A stretch of DNA of 64,000 nt from Amaurobius ferox (GCA_951213105.1 OX578137.1:53803236-53867235); one strand, 5' to 3'. Positions 35,976-47,161 are shown, counted from the stretch's first letter. The notes: generated by a model from the sequence alone, not told the origin. Numbers and translations are program-made.

Positions 35976-36017
35976 ATGGCTGTTAGTTCGAAATTGCATT
36001 CTCATCAGGACAGCCAT
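35976..36017 (-). other. Hammerhead-ribozyme-like motif in the retroelement 3' region
   Basis: On the minus strand, ATGGCTGT (36,010-36,017) and ACAGCCAT (35,976-35,983) form a perfect 8-bp closing stem. Between them lies CTGATGA (36,002-36,008), a GAA/TTC mini-stem with loop TGCAAT, and GAA (35,987-35,989). CTGATGA plus stem plus GAA is the hammerhead catalytic core order. The stem II is only 3 bp and the usual GAAA is GAAC, so activity is doubtful. Confidence 0.4.
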
Positions 36018-36220
36018 ACAATTCGAATTAAAACCGATAGAATAGCCAGTTTCTGACAATGGCGATAGTATTTTACTATAGACACAATTGGAACTGTCTA
36101 CTGGCTAGTGGAAGGAGAAAAATAAATCAATTGAATTATACAAAGCTGAAAAACAATACCTCCTCGAACTGTAATATGAAATCACAAGAATAGCACCACG
36201 TGTAAGATAAACTAGTGACT

Positions 36221-36418
36221 GAGCATTTCACCTCACTTCGTCAATGCGAGTGGGCGAGCATTTCACCTCACTTCGTCAATGCGAGTGGGAATGAATACAA
36301 TTGAACGATACATAATATGTATGGAGACTTTCGAAAATAGTAAACAGTATAGGACTCAGGACAAGCGGAAAATAGTCATTCGAAAATAGTAAACAGTATT
36401 AGACTCAGGCCAAGTGGT
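36221..36418. repeat. Two sets of short direct repeats in the retroelement 3' region
   Basis: Set 1: two copies with period 35 (36,221-36,255 and 36,256-36,289), starting GAGCATTTCACCTCACTTCG. Set 2: two copies with period 49 (36,330-36,378 and 36,379-36,418), starting TTCGAAAATAGTAAACAGTA. Both are nearly identical pairs. Confidence 0.93.
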
Positions 36419-36495
36419 AAGTGAGGTGATAAGAATGGGTGAATTTTCAAAAATGAGTTAACCAATCAAAGATAAATAATGCATGTGTAAAATTA

Positions 36496-38590
36496 TTACG
36501 TGGTATATTTGAAATTATTAATAATATTATTTACAAATACTTCCGGATATAGGTAGTTTTGACAAATGCGTTTAAGATTATTGATGTGGAGAAAGTGAAA
36601 CAGAGGATCAGAAAGTCGATGTATTCGAAATAGCTGGTTTAAAATGATGTTTCTAAACAATTGAATAGAATTACAAGAATGATATGATAGCAGCTTTATG
36701 ATAGTGAAGTTGTAAGAATCTTTTTAATCATATAGATTGGTGATTACATGATTATTGAGGGTATCTAAATTTAGGTCTAAAAAATTAACAGTTTGACTAC
36801 CGCAAGGCTCATTAGGAATTAATTCTAGGTTAGACGGGTAAAAATCAATATTAATGGGATAGGAATCATCAATGATAATACAAATTAAGTCGTCAACATA
36901 TCTATATATAATATATGAATTAGAGTTAAAATGACATTCATAATAATAAAGATATAAGTTAGCGAGTATACTACTACTACAGCCACCTTGTGGTACACCA
37001 GATGTTTGTAAATAAATGTTATCACCTTGGATAATATAATTGTTGTATAACAGAAAGTGCAAGAGCATAGGAAAATTTTTGACATTAAAAGCATCATGAT
37101 TGGAAGATATATAGTCATGATAAAGAGAGATAATAACTTTATGTAAATCTTTAATGACAATATTATTAAATAGGTCTTTAAAATCAAAGGTTTGGAAACC
37201 AAGAATTTGTGGTAACTTGCTAAGGTGATTAACTAAATCAAAACTATTGTTCAAAATGAAATATCCTGAATTCCTGAATTTAAGAGATTCATTAATTCGA
37301 TTTAAACAGTTAAGCAAGTACTTACTAGCTGTAGTGGTAAAGGTATTATGTCCACAAGTGACTGTTCTAAAACTGGGAAGTGATTTGTGGAATTTAGGAA
37401 CCAAAGTAACATAAGGAAATTTAAAAAACTTACAATTAATATTTAATTGTGTATATAATTTTAGCATTTTAGTTTTGATTTGGATAGACTGATTATGAAT
37501 GGGTTTAAAAATTTGATTATCTTTTAAGTAATTCTGTAACAGAGAAACATAATAATTTTTACAAATGATGGCATAATTATTAGAAGCTTTATCTACATAA
37601 GTTATGACAAAATGTTGTTGTAGTTCTTTGATAGCAGATAGGAGTTGTTTATAAGGATACCTAGGCTTCGTTAATTTAGTGTTTATAATAACATTTTTAA
37701 GTAGATGTAAGGTCGTATACTTCCATAGATTGAATGCTTCAATAGGAATAGAATGTGAACAAGCAAGATGATATATGAATTTATCAAAATCAAATGATAG
37801 AGACTGGAGAAGTTGTTTAGGGTGATGGCAGAATGGAATGCGAAATTTAGACCCTTTATTCATAATATCCCTAAGTATATCATCCTGAACTATACTGAGA
37901 TCCCCAGTAATAATGTGACCATGAGTGGAGTTGACAAAAGGGGCAAGATTTTGATTGCTGCATACACACGATGTAAGATCATCGGAGTTTAATGTCCTAG
38001 AAACTTCATTGTAATTGTAAATAGTTCTACCAATTGGTAAATTATATTTGAATGATTTTTGTATTTTGATATCATTTACTGGTAACAAGTGCTGATGTTT
38101 TGCAAATAAATTATTGAAGTTAAGAGAATTAAGAATAGGGTGTTTAAAAGAAATTACACAGTAAGCTATTTTAGTATGTGGATTTGGTGAATGGAGTAGG
38201 TGGTAATTTAAGAAATTTGTACGTGAAAGAAGCAAATCAAAAAATAAATGTTTAAAATGCTCATGAGTTAATTTTAATTTTAAAAAATTAGTATAAACAA
38301 TACTTAATTTGCTTTTTCTGACTTTATATAACCATGTTCTAACAGGTAGAAAATTGAAAGTTTGAGAATAATTATATTGTAATTTTAAAATGTCTGCTTT
38401 GTAATCAATAGTTTTACTTAAGTTACTTTTTCCTTTGCCACGCTTATATCGCTTTTTACTAGGAGATGATGACTTTGAATAATGAAAAAGATGCTTATAT
38501 ACTGAAGATTTTTGAGAATTGTATTCAAAACTATTGTTAACAACATTATTATTATTATAAATTTGATTTAAGCCATAGGGGAAGAGAGTT
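36496..38590 (-). pseudogene. Reverse transcriptase of a Hydra/Naiad-type Penelope-like element
   Basis: A long frame is open from about 38,590 down to a TAA at 36,724-36,726. The conceptual protein starts with a basic linker after FPYGLNQ, then LTHEHFKHLFFDLLLSRTNF. Numbering from the 503-residue ORF whose first codon is at 38,235: VITYVDKASNNYAII (about 210-224), VTLVPKFHKSLPSFRTV (about 274-290), motif A FDFKDLFNNI (about 348-357), SGVPQGGCSSSILANL (about 411-426) and catalytic YRYVDDLICI (YVDD at about 446-449). The frame stops inside the conserved 'YDKRD' thumb motif, as LYD-stop-KD. Translation past the stop continues sensibly (KDSYNFTIIKLL ... LHINNLKRICQNYL) to a natural stop at 36,496. 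One nonsense change therefore truncates it. It would copy the element RNA into DNA at a nick made by the adjoining endonuclease. Confidence 0.9.
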
Positions 38591-39052
38591 TTATATTTTT
38601 AATGTAATAATTTTCAAATACTAATCTATCCGTGAGTGAAATTTTAATATCTAAAATATGAATGGATACATTTTTAAATCCGTGTGTAGCAAAGTGCTGA
38701 TATTCAAATTGATTTTTAGTAGGGAGATCATTAAAGACTTTATGGTCAAATTTTTTAATATGATCCCTGTGGACATTCATTCTCAGATGTAAAGGGTTGC
38801 TGGTTTGGCCAATATAGGATAAGTTACAAATAGTACAATTTTGTATATGCAAATAAAAACTTTACAGAATTTTTGTGAAGTGGAATTATTATTAATTTGT
38901 AATGGGTCAGCATAAGGACAAGTTTTGCACCTAAGATTATTGCATCTATTGAAGGAATATGATTTAGATTGAGAGAAGGTATGGTATTCTTCCAAATCGT
39001 CTATAACGATTAATTGGTCAATGTTTGTCGATCTATAATTATCCCAATTCAT
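38568..39052 (-). pseudogene. N-terminal Cys motif and GIY-YIG endonuclease of the same element
   Basis: It lies in two frames. The first (38,783-39,052) gives MNWDNYRSTNIDQL, then CNNLRCKTCPYADP, a C-x4-C-x2-C cluster seen before the nuclease in permuted Penelope-like elements. The second (38,568-38,852) gives CTICNLSYIGQTSN, LRMNVHRDHIKK, FEYQHFATHGFKNVSIHIL and DRLVFENYYI. These match GIY-YIG landmarks: Y-I-G, Arg and His of the LRxRxxxH helix, and the catalytic Glu of the E-x-x-W/Y-I motif. The canonical first GIY is replaced by CTIC-x-L. The frames change at a T-run near 38,861, by one base. A second one-base shift near 38,590 separates the end of this domain from the reverse-transcriptase frame at FPYGLN. 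Both shifts look like single indels in homopolymers. Confidence 0.85.
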
Positions 39053-39110
39053 AATAATAATAGACCGGACACTAGGTAATGAAGAAAATTTACATCACGA
39101 ATTCTAATTA

Positions 39111-40794
39111 AAATTCCCAATATAAACCCCTTCAAAAACTATTTTGTCAGGTACGAATTTCAAATTTTAACTAATACCATAAGAATGGAATAGAAATTTT
39201 GGAGAGTAACAAAACAAGCATAGTAGAAAAGAGATTTTCATACGAAATATTCATAAATAAGCGAAGTGTGGACAAATAATTATATTCATCCGGAATGGAA
39301 GATATACAAAACCGTTAATACGTATGTGTCTGACTGAATCCCTACAACTGCTGGCAAAAGAGGGCCACATATAGTGGAAATACTTGTCTAGATTAAAATG
39401 TAAAAATAAGCAATAAAAGATATTGACGTCTGGGTTAACTAAAAGATACAGAAAAAATAACACAAAAAACACAATAAACTCTAATGCCTGCCGAGAGATG
39501 TCAGCACTATACACACGCATATATAACGATTGAAGAATCGAGTGTGAAATCTACCAAAAAGAGCAATAACCTGCAGAAAAAATCATAAAAGCGATGTGAG
39601 AACTCAAACCAAAATACTCCATAATGCGAAATGTGAAGACATACCATAATCAAACAATAGAAGGAATGAAAGGGTTAGATAAATAAAAACAATATCCAAA
39701 GAGGGCCATATTAAGACATAGATGGGCTCGTAGTTAAACAATAGAAATGCGTTAGCGATAATAATAATAAACAAATAAAATTAAAATTAAAAAGAGAATA
39801 AACTCTGTAATAAGCGCAAATGCAGCTTTACAACAGGTTTTACCTTTTTAAAAAGTTTTTTGCAAGTATGAAAATCAAAAGATAGATGGTTGAATTCAGA
39901 AGTAAATAATAAATATAAATGTGCAATTAAAAGATGTAATAGAAGTATAAAACACAAAATAATAAAATATCTTTAGAATGGGTGGTTTACCATTTCATAA
40001 AGAGACGGGATTTAACGTCTTAGAACAAATGCATATAACACATTTAAATAATTTATCTAAGCATATTTACTCTTTTATTTTGGTTTTAATTTTGATGTTT
40101 GTCAGGGTAATGCATGGGCCATTTAGGGAAACAACTTCCTGTCGCTTGGAATATCGTATTTTGATCGTTGAGGTATTTTGGTTATCCATTCTGAAGACTT
40201 AATAAGACAGTTTTGAAAGCGGCTTATTTAGAGAATTTTGAAAGAGACTTAGTAAGTAAATTCTGAGCTAGTGGTAGGTGTACAGAATTAACTGTATTAG
40301 CGATACAGTTAACTCTGCTCAAGTATTATAACTAAAACTTCAACCTTTTGAAAACTGCAGATTTTTATAACACAAAAACATAAATTCTGGCTCAATAATA
40401 AATCAGATCATTTTATAATGGGCAACGATTTATATTATGAATTAGATGATATAGATAACTTTTTGCTAAATATAATTTTATTAATCAGAATATAATATAT
40501 TCTAAATGTAATATAAAATTTAGAACATTGCTTCAGAACTCGAGACATGGAATTTGTTAAACGTATATTAAAGTACATTAATATGTTGAACTAGAAAGCT
40601 CTCCAATTTTTTATTTTATAACATATTGTACGAAATGTTAATACTTCAATTGCTTACATAGAATCTTAGAGGTAAGTAGTTTGAGATTTTACGCTTATAT
40701 AAAATTTTAATTCACCCATTAAAATAATGTGCAGATTTTAACGTTTGAATGTTTCCTTAAATACTTCTGCTGAGCATGGGGAGAATGTTAAAAT
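39111..40794. other. No gene seen
   Basis: The part up to about 39,960 could include the 5' untranslated region of the Penelope-like element. ATAAAATATCTTTA at 39,961-39,974 resembles sequence beside the (TA)n at 35,565-35,588, a weak candidate target duplication. No coding relic. Confidence 0.35.
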
Positions 40795-41035
40795 ATAATG
40801 TATAATAAATTCTATAATTCATTATAAGATAGAGAATTTTCATTTTAGTAAAAGTTTATAGTGCAAATTCTACTCCTGAAGTAATACGCTTCGTAACTTT
40901 TAACGATTTATGACATGTATGTGCTCAACTAGATTTATGTTACAGGATGTATCGTAATATATAATAAATCTTATGAAATTAATTTTGTTATAAGATGAAG
41001 AATTCATTCTCGTTTTAACGTAGGTATAATGGATA
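40795..41035. repeat. Degenerate tandem pair, ~155 bp units
   Basis: Words TATAATAAAT(T/C)(C/T)TAT, TTATAAGAT(A/G)(G)AGAATT(T/C) and CAT(T)(C)T(C)GTTTTA(x)AAAxG recur at ~155-base spacing. High A+T content makes this tentative. Confidence 0.4.
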
Positions 41036-41519
41036 TGTCTACGGTTGAAGCATTATTCTTCCGCACTCTTAAAAATTTATTAAAAAATAAGCAACTTCAG
41101 TACAGTTGTAGATAATATGATAAAAATCTTTATTATTGTTCAATTAGTTAAAAATAAGGTGCAATTTCATTTTGTCTTGGACCTGTAGCAATAAATCACA
41201 ATAATAGGGGCGGATGGTCTCAGTGATATATTCTGGGACATTTCAGGCAGGTTAAGCTCTTTTAACATTTATAAATACTAACGAAATCCCTTAATTTGGG
41301 TTAACTCGTCACATATCTGAGTGAGTCTACGGACAACGTGATACATTTATACCCAAAAGTGGAAGAATCCTGAAGCTTTGAATACAAGTGGGACTCGCTC
41401 TGTCATTAATGATAAAAATATGAAATCTGGGAATTACGTTTAAAAAGATTATAAATCTTCTAATATTTTGTTCTATGAAGGTTTTTGTTCGTTGGAAGGG
41501 GATGACATCAGGTTGAAAA
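41036..41519. other. No gene seen
   Basis: Nothing recognised. Confidence 0.4.
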
Positions 41520-42660
41520 AACAGAGAATTTCCAGAATTAGGGTTAAATAAAATTATTCAGAATTTTTGGTTTTATTTATTAAAATATATATAATATTTT
41601 TCAATGATATTGCCCAATATATTTGAGTAAAATTAATATTATTTACATTATGCTTTTCTTCTGATGATCTGCAAATTCTCATTTACCTGAAATTCAGGAC
41701 GCACCTCCCAGATTGTTCTATTTTGTAACTGTTAAAGTCTGCAGCATAAACGCGGAGAGGGTACTAATATTTTAATCTGTCTTAAAACAAAAAATATAAA
41801 AAAATTAATTTTTATCGGAAATGAAATCAAACATATGGGAACTTCCAAAATTAATGTTAAATAAATTTATTCAGATGCATTTGATTTTATTTATTAAAAT
41901 ATAGAATCATTTTTAATGATATTGCCCGATATATTTCCGTAAAATTAATATTATTTGCATCATACTTTTCTTCTGGTGATCTGCAAATTTTCCTTCGCTT
42001 GAAATTCAGAACGTAAGCCAGACTGCTTTATATTGCACGTGTTAAAGACTTCAGCATAAATGTGGAGAGGATACACACATTTTAATCTGTCTTAAAGCAA
42101 AAAGTAGATATATATAAAATTCTGAAATGAAATTAAACATATGGGAATTTCCAGAATTAGGTTTAAATAAATTTATTCAGAATAATTTTAATGATATTGC
42201 ACAAAATATTTCCGTAAAATTAATATTATTTGCATCACACTTTTCATTTGATGATCTGCAAATTGCTCATTCACCTGAAATTTAGAGCTAAGGACTGTGG
42301 CGTAAACGCGGGACAGATACTCAAACTTTAATTTGTCTTAAAACAAAAAGTAAGAAAATAAAATAAAATTTTCCAGGAATGAAATTAAACATATGAGAAT
42401 TTGCTAAATCAAGGTTAAATAAATTTATTCAGAATTATTTGTTTTTATTTTTTAAAATATAGAGTAATTTATAATAACATTACCCAATATATTTTGGTAA
42501 AATTAATATTTTCTGCTCTTAAGGTTTGCAAATGCGCTTTTACATGAAAAACAGAACGCAAACCAGACTGCTCTATTTTGCAACTGTTAAAGTTTGAGCA
42601 TAAACGAGGGTACTCAAACTTCAATCTGCCTTGAAACAGAAAGTTTCGATCCATACATAA
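41520..42660. repeat. Degenerate tandem array, about 4 units of 250-310 bp
   Basis: Units begin near 41,523, 41,835, 42,133 and 42,395. Each holds GGGAA(T/C)TTCCA(G/A)AATTA, TTTATTCAGAAT, ATGATATTGCCC(A/G)ATATATTT, GTAAAATTAATATTATTT, TGATGATCTGCAAAT, AACTGTTAAAG and TCTGTCTTAAAACAAAAAGTA in the same order. The third is shortened. The last unit runs directly into dispersed repeat F at 42,600, so array and F are probably parts of one larger element. Confidence 0.85.
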
Positions 42661-42890
42661 TGGGAAGCGCTAAGATGGATACGGAAATATATGCTTCTCC
42701 GTAACTGCGTGAATGTCGCTTCAGTACTTAGATTAACTTTGGACGGATTTTGGGAGAATTTATTTTGAATATGTGGCATAAAAGTTTCAAGGGTGGCTAT
42801 TAAAACTCCTTAAATGTAGATAAGAGTTACTGATTCTTAGAATCGTTATATTCTAAAATGTGTATTATTCAGAGAAAATAAACAGGGGTG
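42600..42890 (+). repeat. Dispersed repeat F, copy 1
   Basis: Shares with 47,630-47,910, 51,360-51,650 and 54,520-54,870 the ordered words TTGAAACAGAAAGTTTCGAT, TAATGGGAAGCGCTxAG, GATACGGAAATAT, TGTGGCATAAAAGTTTC, and a closing TTAGATAAGAG...GATTCTTAGAAT. All four copies are on the plus strand, 3-5 kb apart. No coding capacity. Confidence 0.75.
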
Positions 42891-44524
42891 TAGTTCAACT
42901 CGACCTTGTCGCGTCAAAATTATTTTTTAAATCGCATTCAGTTTCTTTTTTTCTGCTAATTAAAAAAAATTGAAAACCTGCATAGTAGTTCCAAATAATC
43001 ATAATGATAGCATGTTACCGTTCGTTTTAAAGAGCTTGAAAAAAATATTTTGATTGATACCAAGTTTGATAATGTACCCTCCTGAAGTGTAACTTCTCCT
43101 TATCCCCAGAAGGGGGTCAAAATTGTACACTAAAAACATTAAAAAACAACAAAATAATAAAACACTAAATTTGTATTGCGTTTATTAAACACTACAATTA
43201 ATCGAACTATTAAGTTTCTTAACCTTTTTATACATGATAATATCCAATTTTGTTCTTAGCTGCCATGTTAAGGATATAAAATGTCGAATACATTTAAAAG
43301 TTTCACTCGAATTGAAAAAAAATGCAATGTAGTTCTATGATTTTTGTTAACAAATCAGAATATAATGTTTTGTAAAAATCCATTCATATTTCTGGCAGCT
43401 ATCATATACACAAGAAACCGACCACAGACAGCCAGATATCGATCTAAAAATAGTCTAAACGTGTTCTGGAGGCTCTAAAACATATATTGGCATCAAAATA
43501 TCAAAATCAAAAATTTTAGTGAAAACAATACCTTCTCTATAGTATGTATGAGTAAGTAAATATTAGGATCTGATTGATTATTGTGTAAAAAGGGTGAATA
43601 GCAGTGTATTTAAAAATATTATTAATTGCATGATATAAAAATATTGAAAATGTTTGAAGGTTTTATTTGAATTGAATTTCAAATTTGTAATTCTGTGAGC
43701 TTAAAATTGACATTTAGGTAGTATCAGGGAGTGATGCGTTTTATTGGATATGCCTTGATATTGTCATTTCGATTAATATTTTTATACCTATCAATTACCG
43801 ATCAATCACTTTATGAGTATAATTATAATAGTGTTTTATTCAATTCTGTAGACATTTAATATTTTTTGAATGAAGTCAATTTTCGATATTTTGATATAAT
43901 CTATTCATCTCAATTTTTATATATGCAGAAAACTCTTTCTGTCAGAGCTAATGTAAGGAGGAAAGGAAACTACGACTGCGACAGTGTCATTTTACGAAGT
44001 TATACCTTTATATTTCCTCCCCCCCATTTTGGCTAAATATTGACCATTGTGACTAACTCTCTTTTGAATACCAATTAAGAATTTTAATTTTTAATTCAAA
44101 TTTCCAAATTTTACGTTTTCCTCCCTAACCCGGCTTTGCATTACTTTGTTTTTTGTAATTGATATATGAACAAACCTATGGAGTATTTTACATGGATCGA
44201 AGCGATAGATCAAGAATATTTTATCTGAATCTATTAATCCATTAAAGAGTATTCGCAAAGAAAATGCATGAACAGGGGAAAAACATACTCATTGTGTACA
44301 TAAATACATAGTACTCATAAATATAACCTAATAACGTAAACATTTGATAGATGAAAATGATCCCAAAGATGAAACTGTGTGTCTACGTTGAGCTCTCTTT
44401 ACGCGCTCTGGGAGCAGATAACGATCCTTTCACAGATGACGTCAAAAATGATCTTCTATTTTGGTTTGCGACGAAATAAAAACAAAATAACGTAAAATAA
44501 ACGAATTCAGATATATTAAAAAAA
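42891..44524. other. No gene seen
   Basis: No recognisable relic. A locally less A+T-rich patch at 44,380-44,450 contains TGACGTCA-like text (GATGACGTCAAAA), a chance-level CRE-like word. Confidence 0.4.
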
Positions 44525-45345
44525 TCTAATGTGGGCAGCACATGATTTTCCTTATATAATGCAATGTATTCACAACATTTACAGTAAAAACAAAATCGGT
44601 TATTATTATTGTAGATACTTATATTTTTTCCAAGATATTGAATTTTCGTCAAATAGTCGTTATTTTCAATAAGTTAGCGTCATTTTTTCCATTTGGCGAG
44701 ATTTTCTTTGATTTGGTAACATTTAAAAAAGTCTCCAAATTGGCGACATTCCGCCAAATTCGTCGCCAAAATCTCGCCAAGCGTTATGGACGGATAAATA
44801 ATTTATTCTTATAGCAGATAAATGACTATTGGCGTTCAAACACAAGTATTACAGAAAGTATATTTTTTCATGAATGGAACGAGCTAGGATCCACGAGAAT
44901 GATGTCGTCAAATATATCGCTATGAATAAGAAAAGTATACATATTTCTCAATAGGAAATATTTTTTTTATTTTATATAGTTTTTTGATAATTTCTTTTGA
45001 AAAATGTAATATATCTCGAGAAGGGTTCATGCTAGCGTTCTAAAATTTATGTTAATCGTTTTCTAATTAAAAATTACATAAGAAATGTCTATTTGCCTAA
45101 CTTTGTTAGAGGTTTTAATTTTTTGATGATTTTTCAAAATTTCTCTCAAAGATTTAGGGGGGTTCTGAAAATTCGATTGCGTATAAACACAATAGGCTTC
45201 CAGTGTTCACGGATTGAAATTTTTGTACGAAATTTCGTTCGAATCGGTCCATTCGCTCGTCAGTTATCGTCTCCACAGACACACACTCACACACGCGCAC
45301 GCACACAGACACACACACACACGCGCACACACCCACCCACACACA

Positions 45346-45390
<45 letters not shown>

Positions 45391-45520
45391 ACACACACAG
45401 ACACACACACACACACATCACCTCAAAAATGTTCGATTCGTGATCAGATATGCTTGAAACGTGCTCTACCGTCGACCATCACAATACTTTCCTTATGCAT
45501 TATTGTATATAAGGAAAGTA
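44525..45520 (+). repeat. Interspersed repeat R1, full copy
   Basis: Starts TCTAATGTGGGCAGCACATG then TTTCCTTATATAATGCAA. It ends with an inverted repeat ACTTTCCTTAT...ATAAGGAAAGT (45,486-45,519) followed by an A-rich flank. The interior holds the GTCGCC/GGCGAC palindromic patch (about 44,740-44,780), ATATCTCGAGAAGGGTTCATG, GAATCGGTCCATTCGCTCGT and a long CA microsatellite (about 45,281-45,415). CA-derived open frames on either strand are artefacts. No transposase or polymerase motif is seen; class unknown. Confidence 0.85.
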
Positions 45521-46208
45521 AAAAAAAATAAAAATGAAGGACTCGGCCTAAAAATTTCGTCCAAACATTGTTGGAAAGATTGCTCTTCGAACTTTTTTCG
45601 TTGGTGTCAAGAACGAAACTTTATGATCATATTCCCGATTGCTATAGAACATGTTTGTGTGAAAATCTCTGAATGTAACTTTTAAAATGACTGCAAATTA
45701 ACTTCAAAATTAATTTGAATTGAAAAAAAAGTATCGCTGAGCCGTGTCTTCTGGGAACATGAAGCATTACTGTACCGAATTTCGCCGCTGTATGAACCTT
45801 TTAGTTCCCATTACAGACGACACAGGCAGACATATATACGTAAAAATACAAACATCTTCTTTAATTATGTGTGAATAGAAAGAATTAACCATGTTTTTGG
45901 TTGTAAATGAGCATCCGCTACATAAATAATACATCTGCAAAAAATACCGCTCAATTTACAAGCAGTATTTATAAACCATATCCATCCTAAATCGCCCCCA
46001 AGTCTCCACGCACTCGCTTCGCAAACAAGGATAAATAAATAAATAAATGAATATCAAAATAAATAAATAAATATATAAAAGGCGTGGCTTTAATTTTCCA
46101 AGGCTAAAATGTCCACTGAACGCGGGGAGAAAGCACGATCGTCCTTGTTGCTTTTATACATTTACTTAAAATTCACAGAAAATTAAATAGTGTTTCAATT
46201 AAAAAAAA
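45521..46208. other. No gene seen; (AAAT)n at about 46,031-46,073
   Basis: A tetranucleotide patch is followed by TATATAAAAGGCGTGGC (46,072-46,088), which resembles a TATA box, but no transcript or element can be assigned to it. Confidence 0.4.
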
Positions 46209-46984
46209 TCTGATGTGGGCAACACAAGACTTTCCTTATATAATGTAATGAATTTACTACTTTTACAGTAAAAAAATAGGTTTTTCTTATAGTAGATACT
46301 AATATTCTTTCCAAGATATTGAATTTTCGACAATTAGTCGTCATTTTCATTGATTTAGCATCATTTTTATCCATTTGGCGAGATTTTCATTAATTTGGCA
46401 ACATTTCAAAAAAGTCGCCCAGTTGGCGACATTCCGCCAAATTCGTCGCCAAAATCTCGCCAAGCGTTATGCACTAAGAAAAAAGTTATTCTTACAGCAG
46501 ATAAATGACTATTGGCGTTCAAATACAAAAGTATTATTCAAAGTATATTTTTTCATGAATGGAACGAGCTAGATCCACGAGAATGATGTCACTCAATTTA
46601 TCGCATGGCATTACATATGAAAAGTGAACATGTTTCTCAATAGGAATTTTTTTTTTTTATGTGACTTTTTCATAATTTTTTTGAAAAATGTACAATATCT
46701 CGAGAACGGTTCATGTTAGCGTTCTAAAATTTATGACAATCGTTTTCTAATGAAAAATTACATAAGAAATGTCTATTTGCGTAACTTTATTAGCGGTTTT
46801 GATTTTTTGACGATTTTTTCAAAATTTCATTCGAAAATTTAGGGGGGTTCTGAACATTCGATTACGTATAAAACCAATAGGCTTCCAGTGTTTACGGATT
46901 GTAATTTTTGTACCAAATTTGGTTCGAATCGGTCCATTCGTTCGTCAGTTATCGTCTCCACAGACTCACTGACACACACACATA

Positions 46985-47025
<41 letters not shown>

Positions 47026-47161
47026 ACACACAGACATCACTACAAAAATGTTTGATTCGTGATCAGGGATGCTTGAAACGTGCTCTCCCGTCGAAAACTC
47101 GAATTCGAATTTTCGACCCCGTCACAATACTTTCCTTATACATTATGTATATAAGGAAAGT
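46209..47161 (+). repeat. Interspersed repeat R1, full copy
   Basis: Starts TCTGATGTGGGCAACACAAG and ends TATATAAGGAAAG preceded by the matching inverted arm at about 47,129. It aligns along its full length with 44,525-45,520. The CA tract is shorter (about 46,974-47,030). The flanks on both sides are runs of A. Confidence 0.85.

Larger units (their letters stand above)
35690..39110 (-). mobile_element. Penelope-like retroelement with permuted order (GIY-YIG endonuclease before reverse transcriptase)
   Basis: On the minus strand from about 39,100: a short N-terminal segment (SSLPSVRSII), a Cys cluster (CNNLRCKTCP), a GIY-YIG endonuclease domain, a basic linker (KKRYKRGKGKS), a reverse transcriptase with YVDD, a thumb-like C-terminal tail reaching 36,496, and a 3' non-coding region with direct repeats and a hammerhead-like motif, ending near a (TA)n run. 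N-terminal placement of the endonuclease is the arrangement described for Hydra/Naiad-type Penelope-like elements, and opposite to canonical Penelope. Exact ends are not fixed. Two frameshifts and one stop make this copy inactive, but long open stretches show it is not ancient. Confidence 0.87.

Noticed and set aside
44400..44460. CRE-like TGACGTCA word as a promoter
   Set aside because: Single short match with no core promoter, transcript or gene beside it.
45093..45531. His/Thr-rich and Cys/Val-rich open frames
   Set aside because: They are the CA/GT microsatellite inside R1 read in different frames; the same applies at 46,839-47,183 and 57,061-57,331.
46072..46088. TATAAAAGG as a host gene promoter
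   Set aside because: No downstream coding sequence or conserved start; expected by chance in A+T-rich DNA.
44525..47161. R1 as a Helitron
   Set aside because: It starts with TC and has a 3' hairpin, but it lacks a CTRR terminus and the hairpin arms also pair with the 5' end; evidence is ambiguous.
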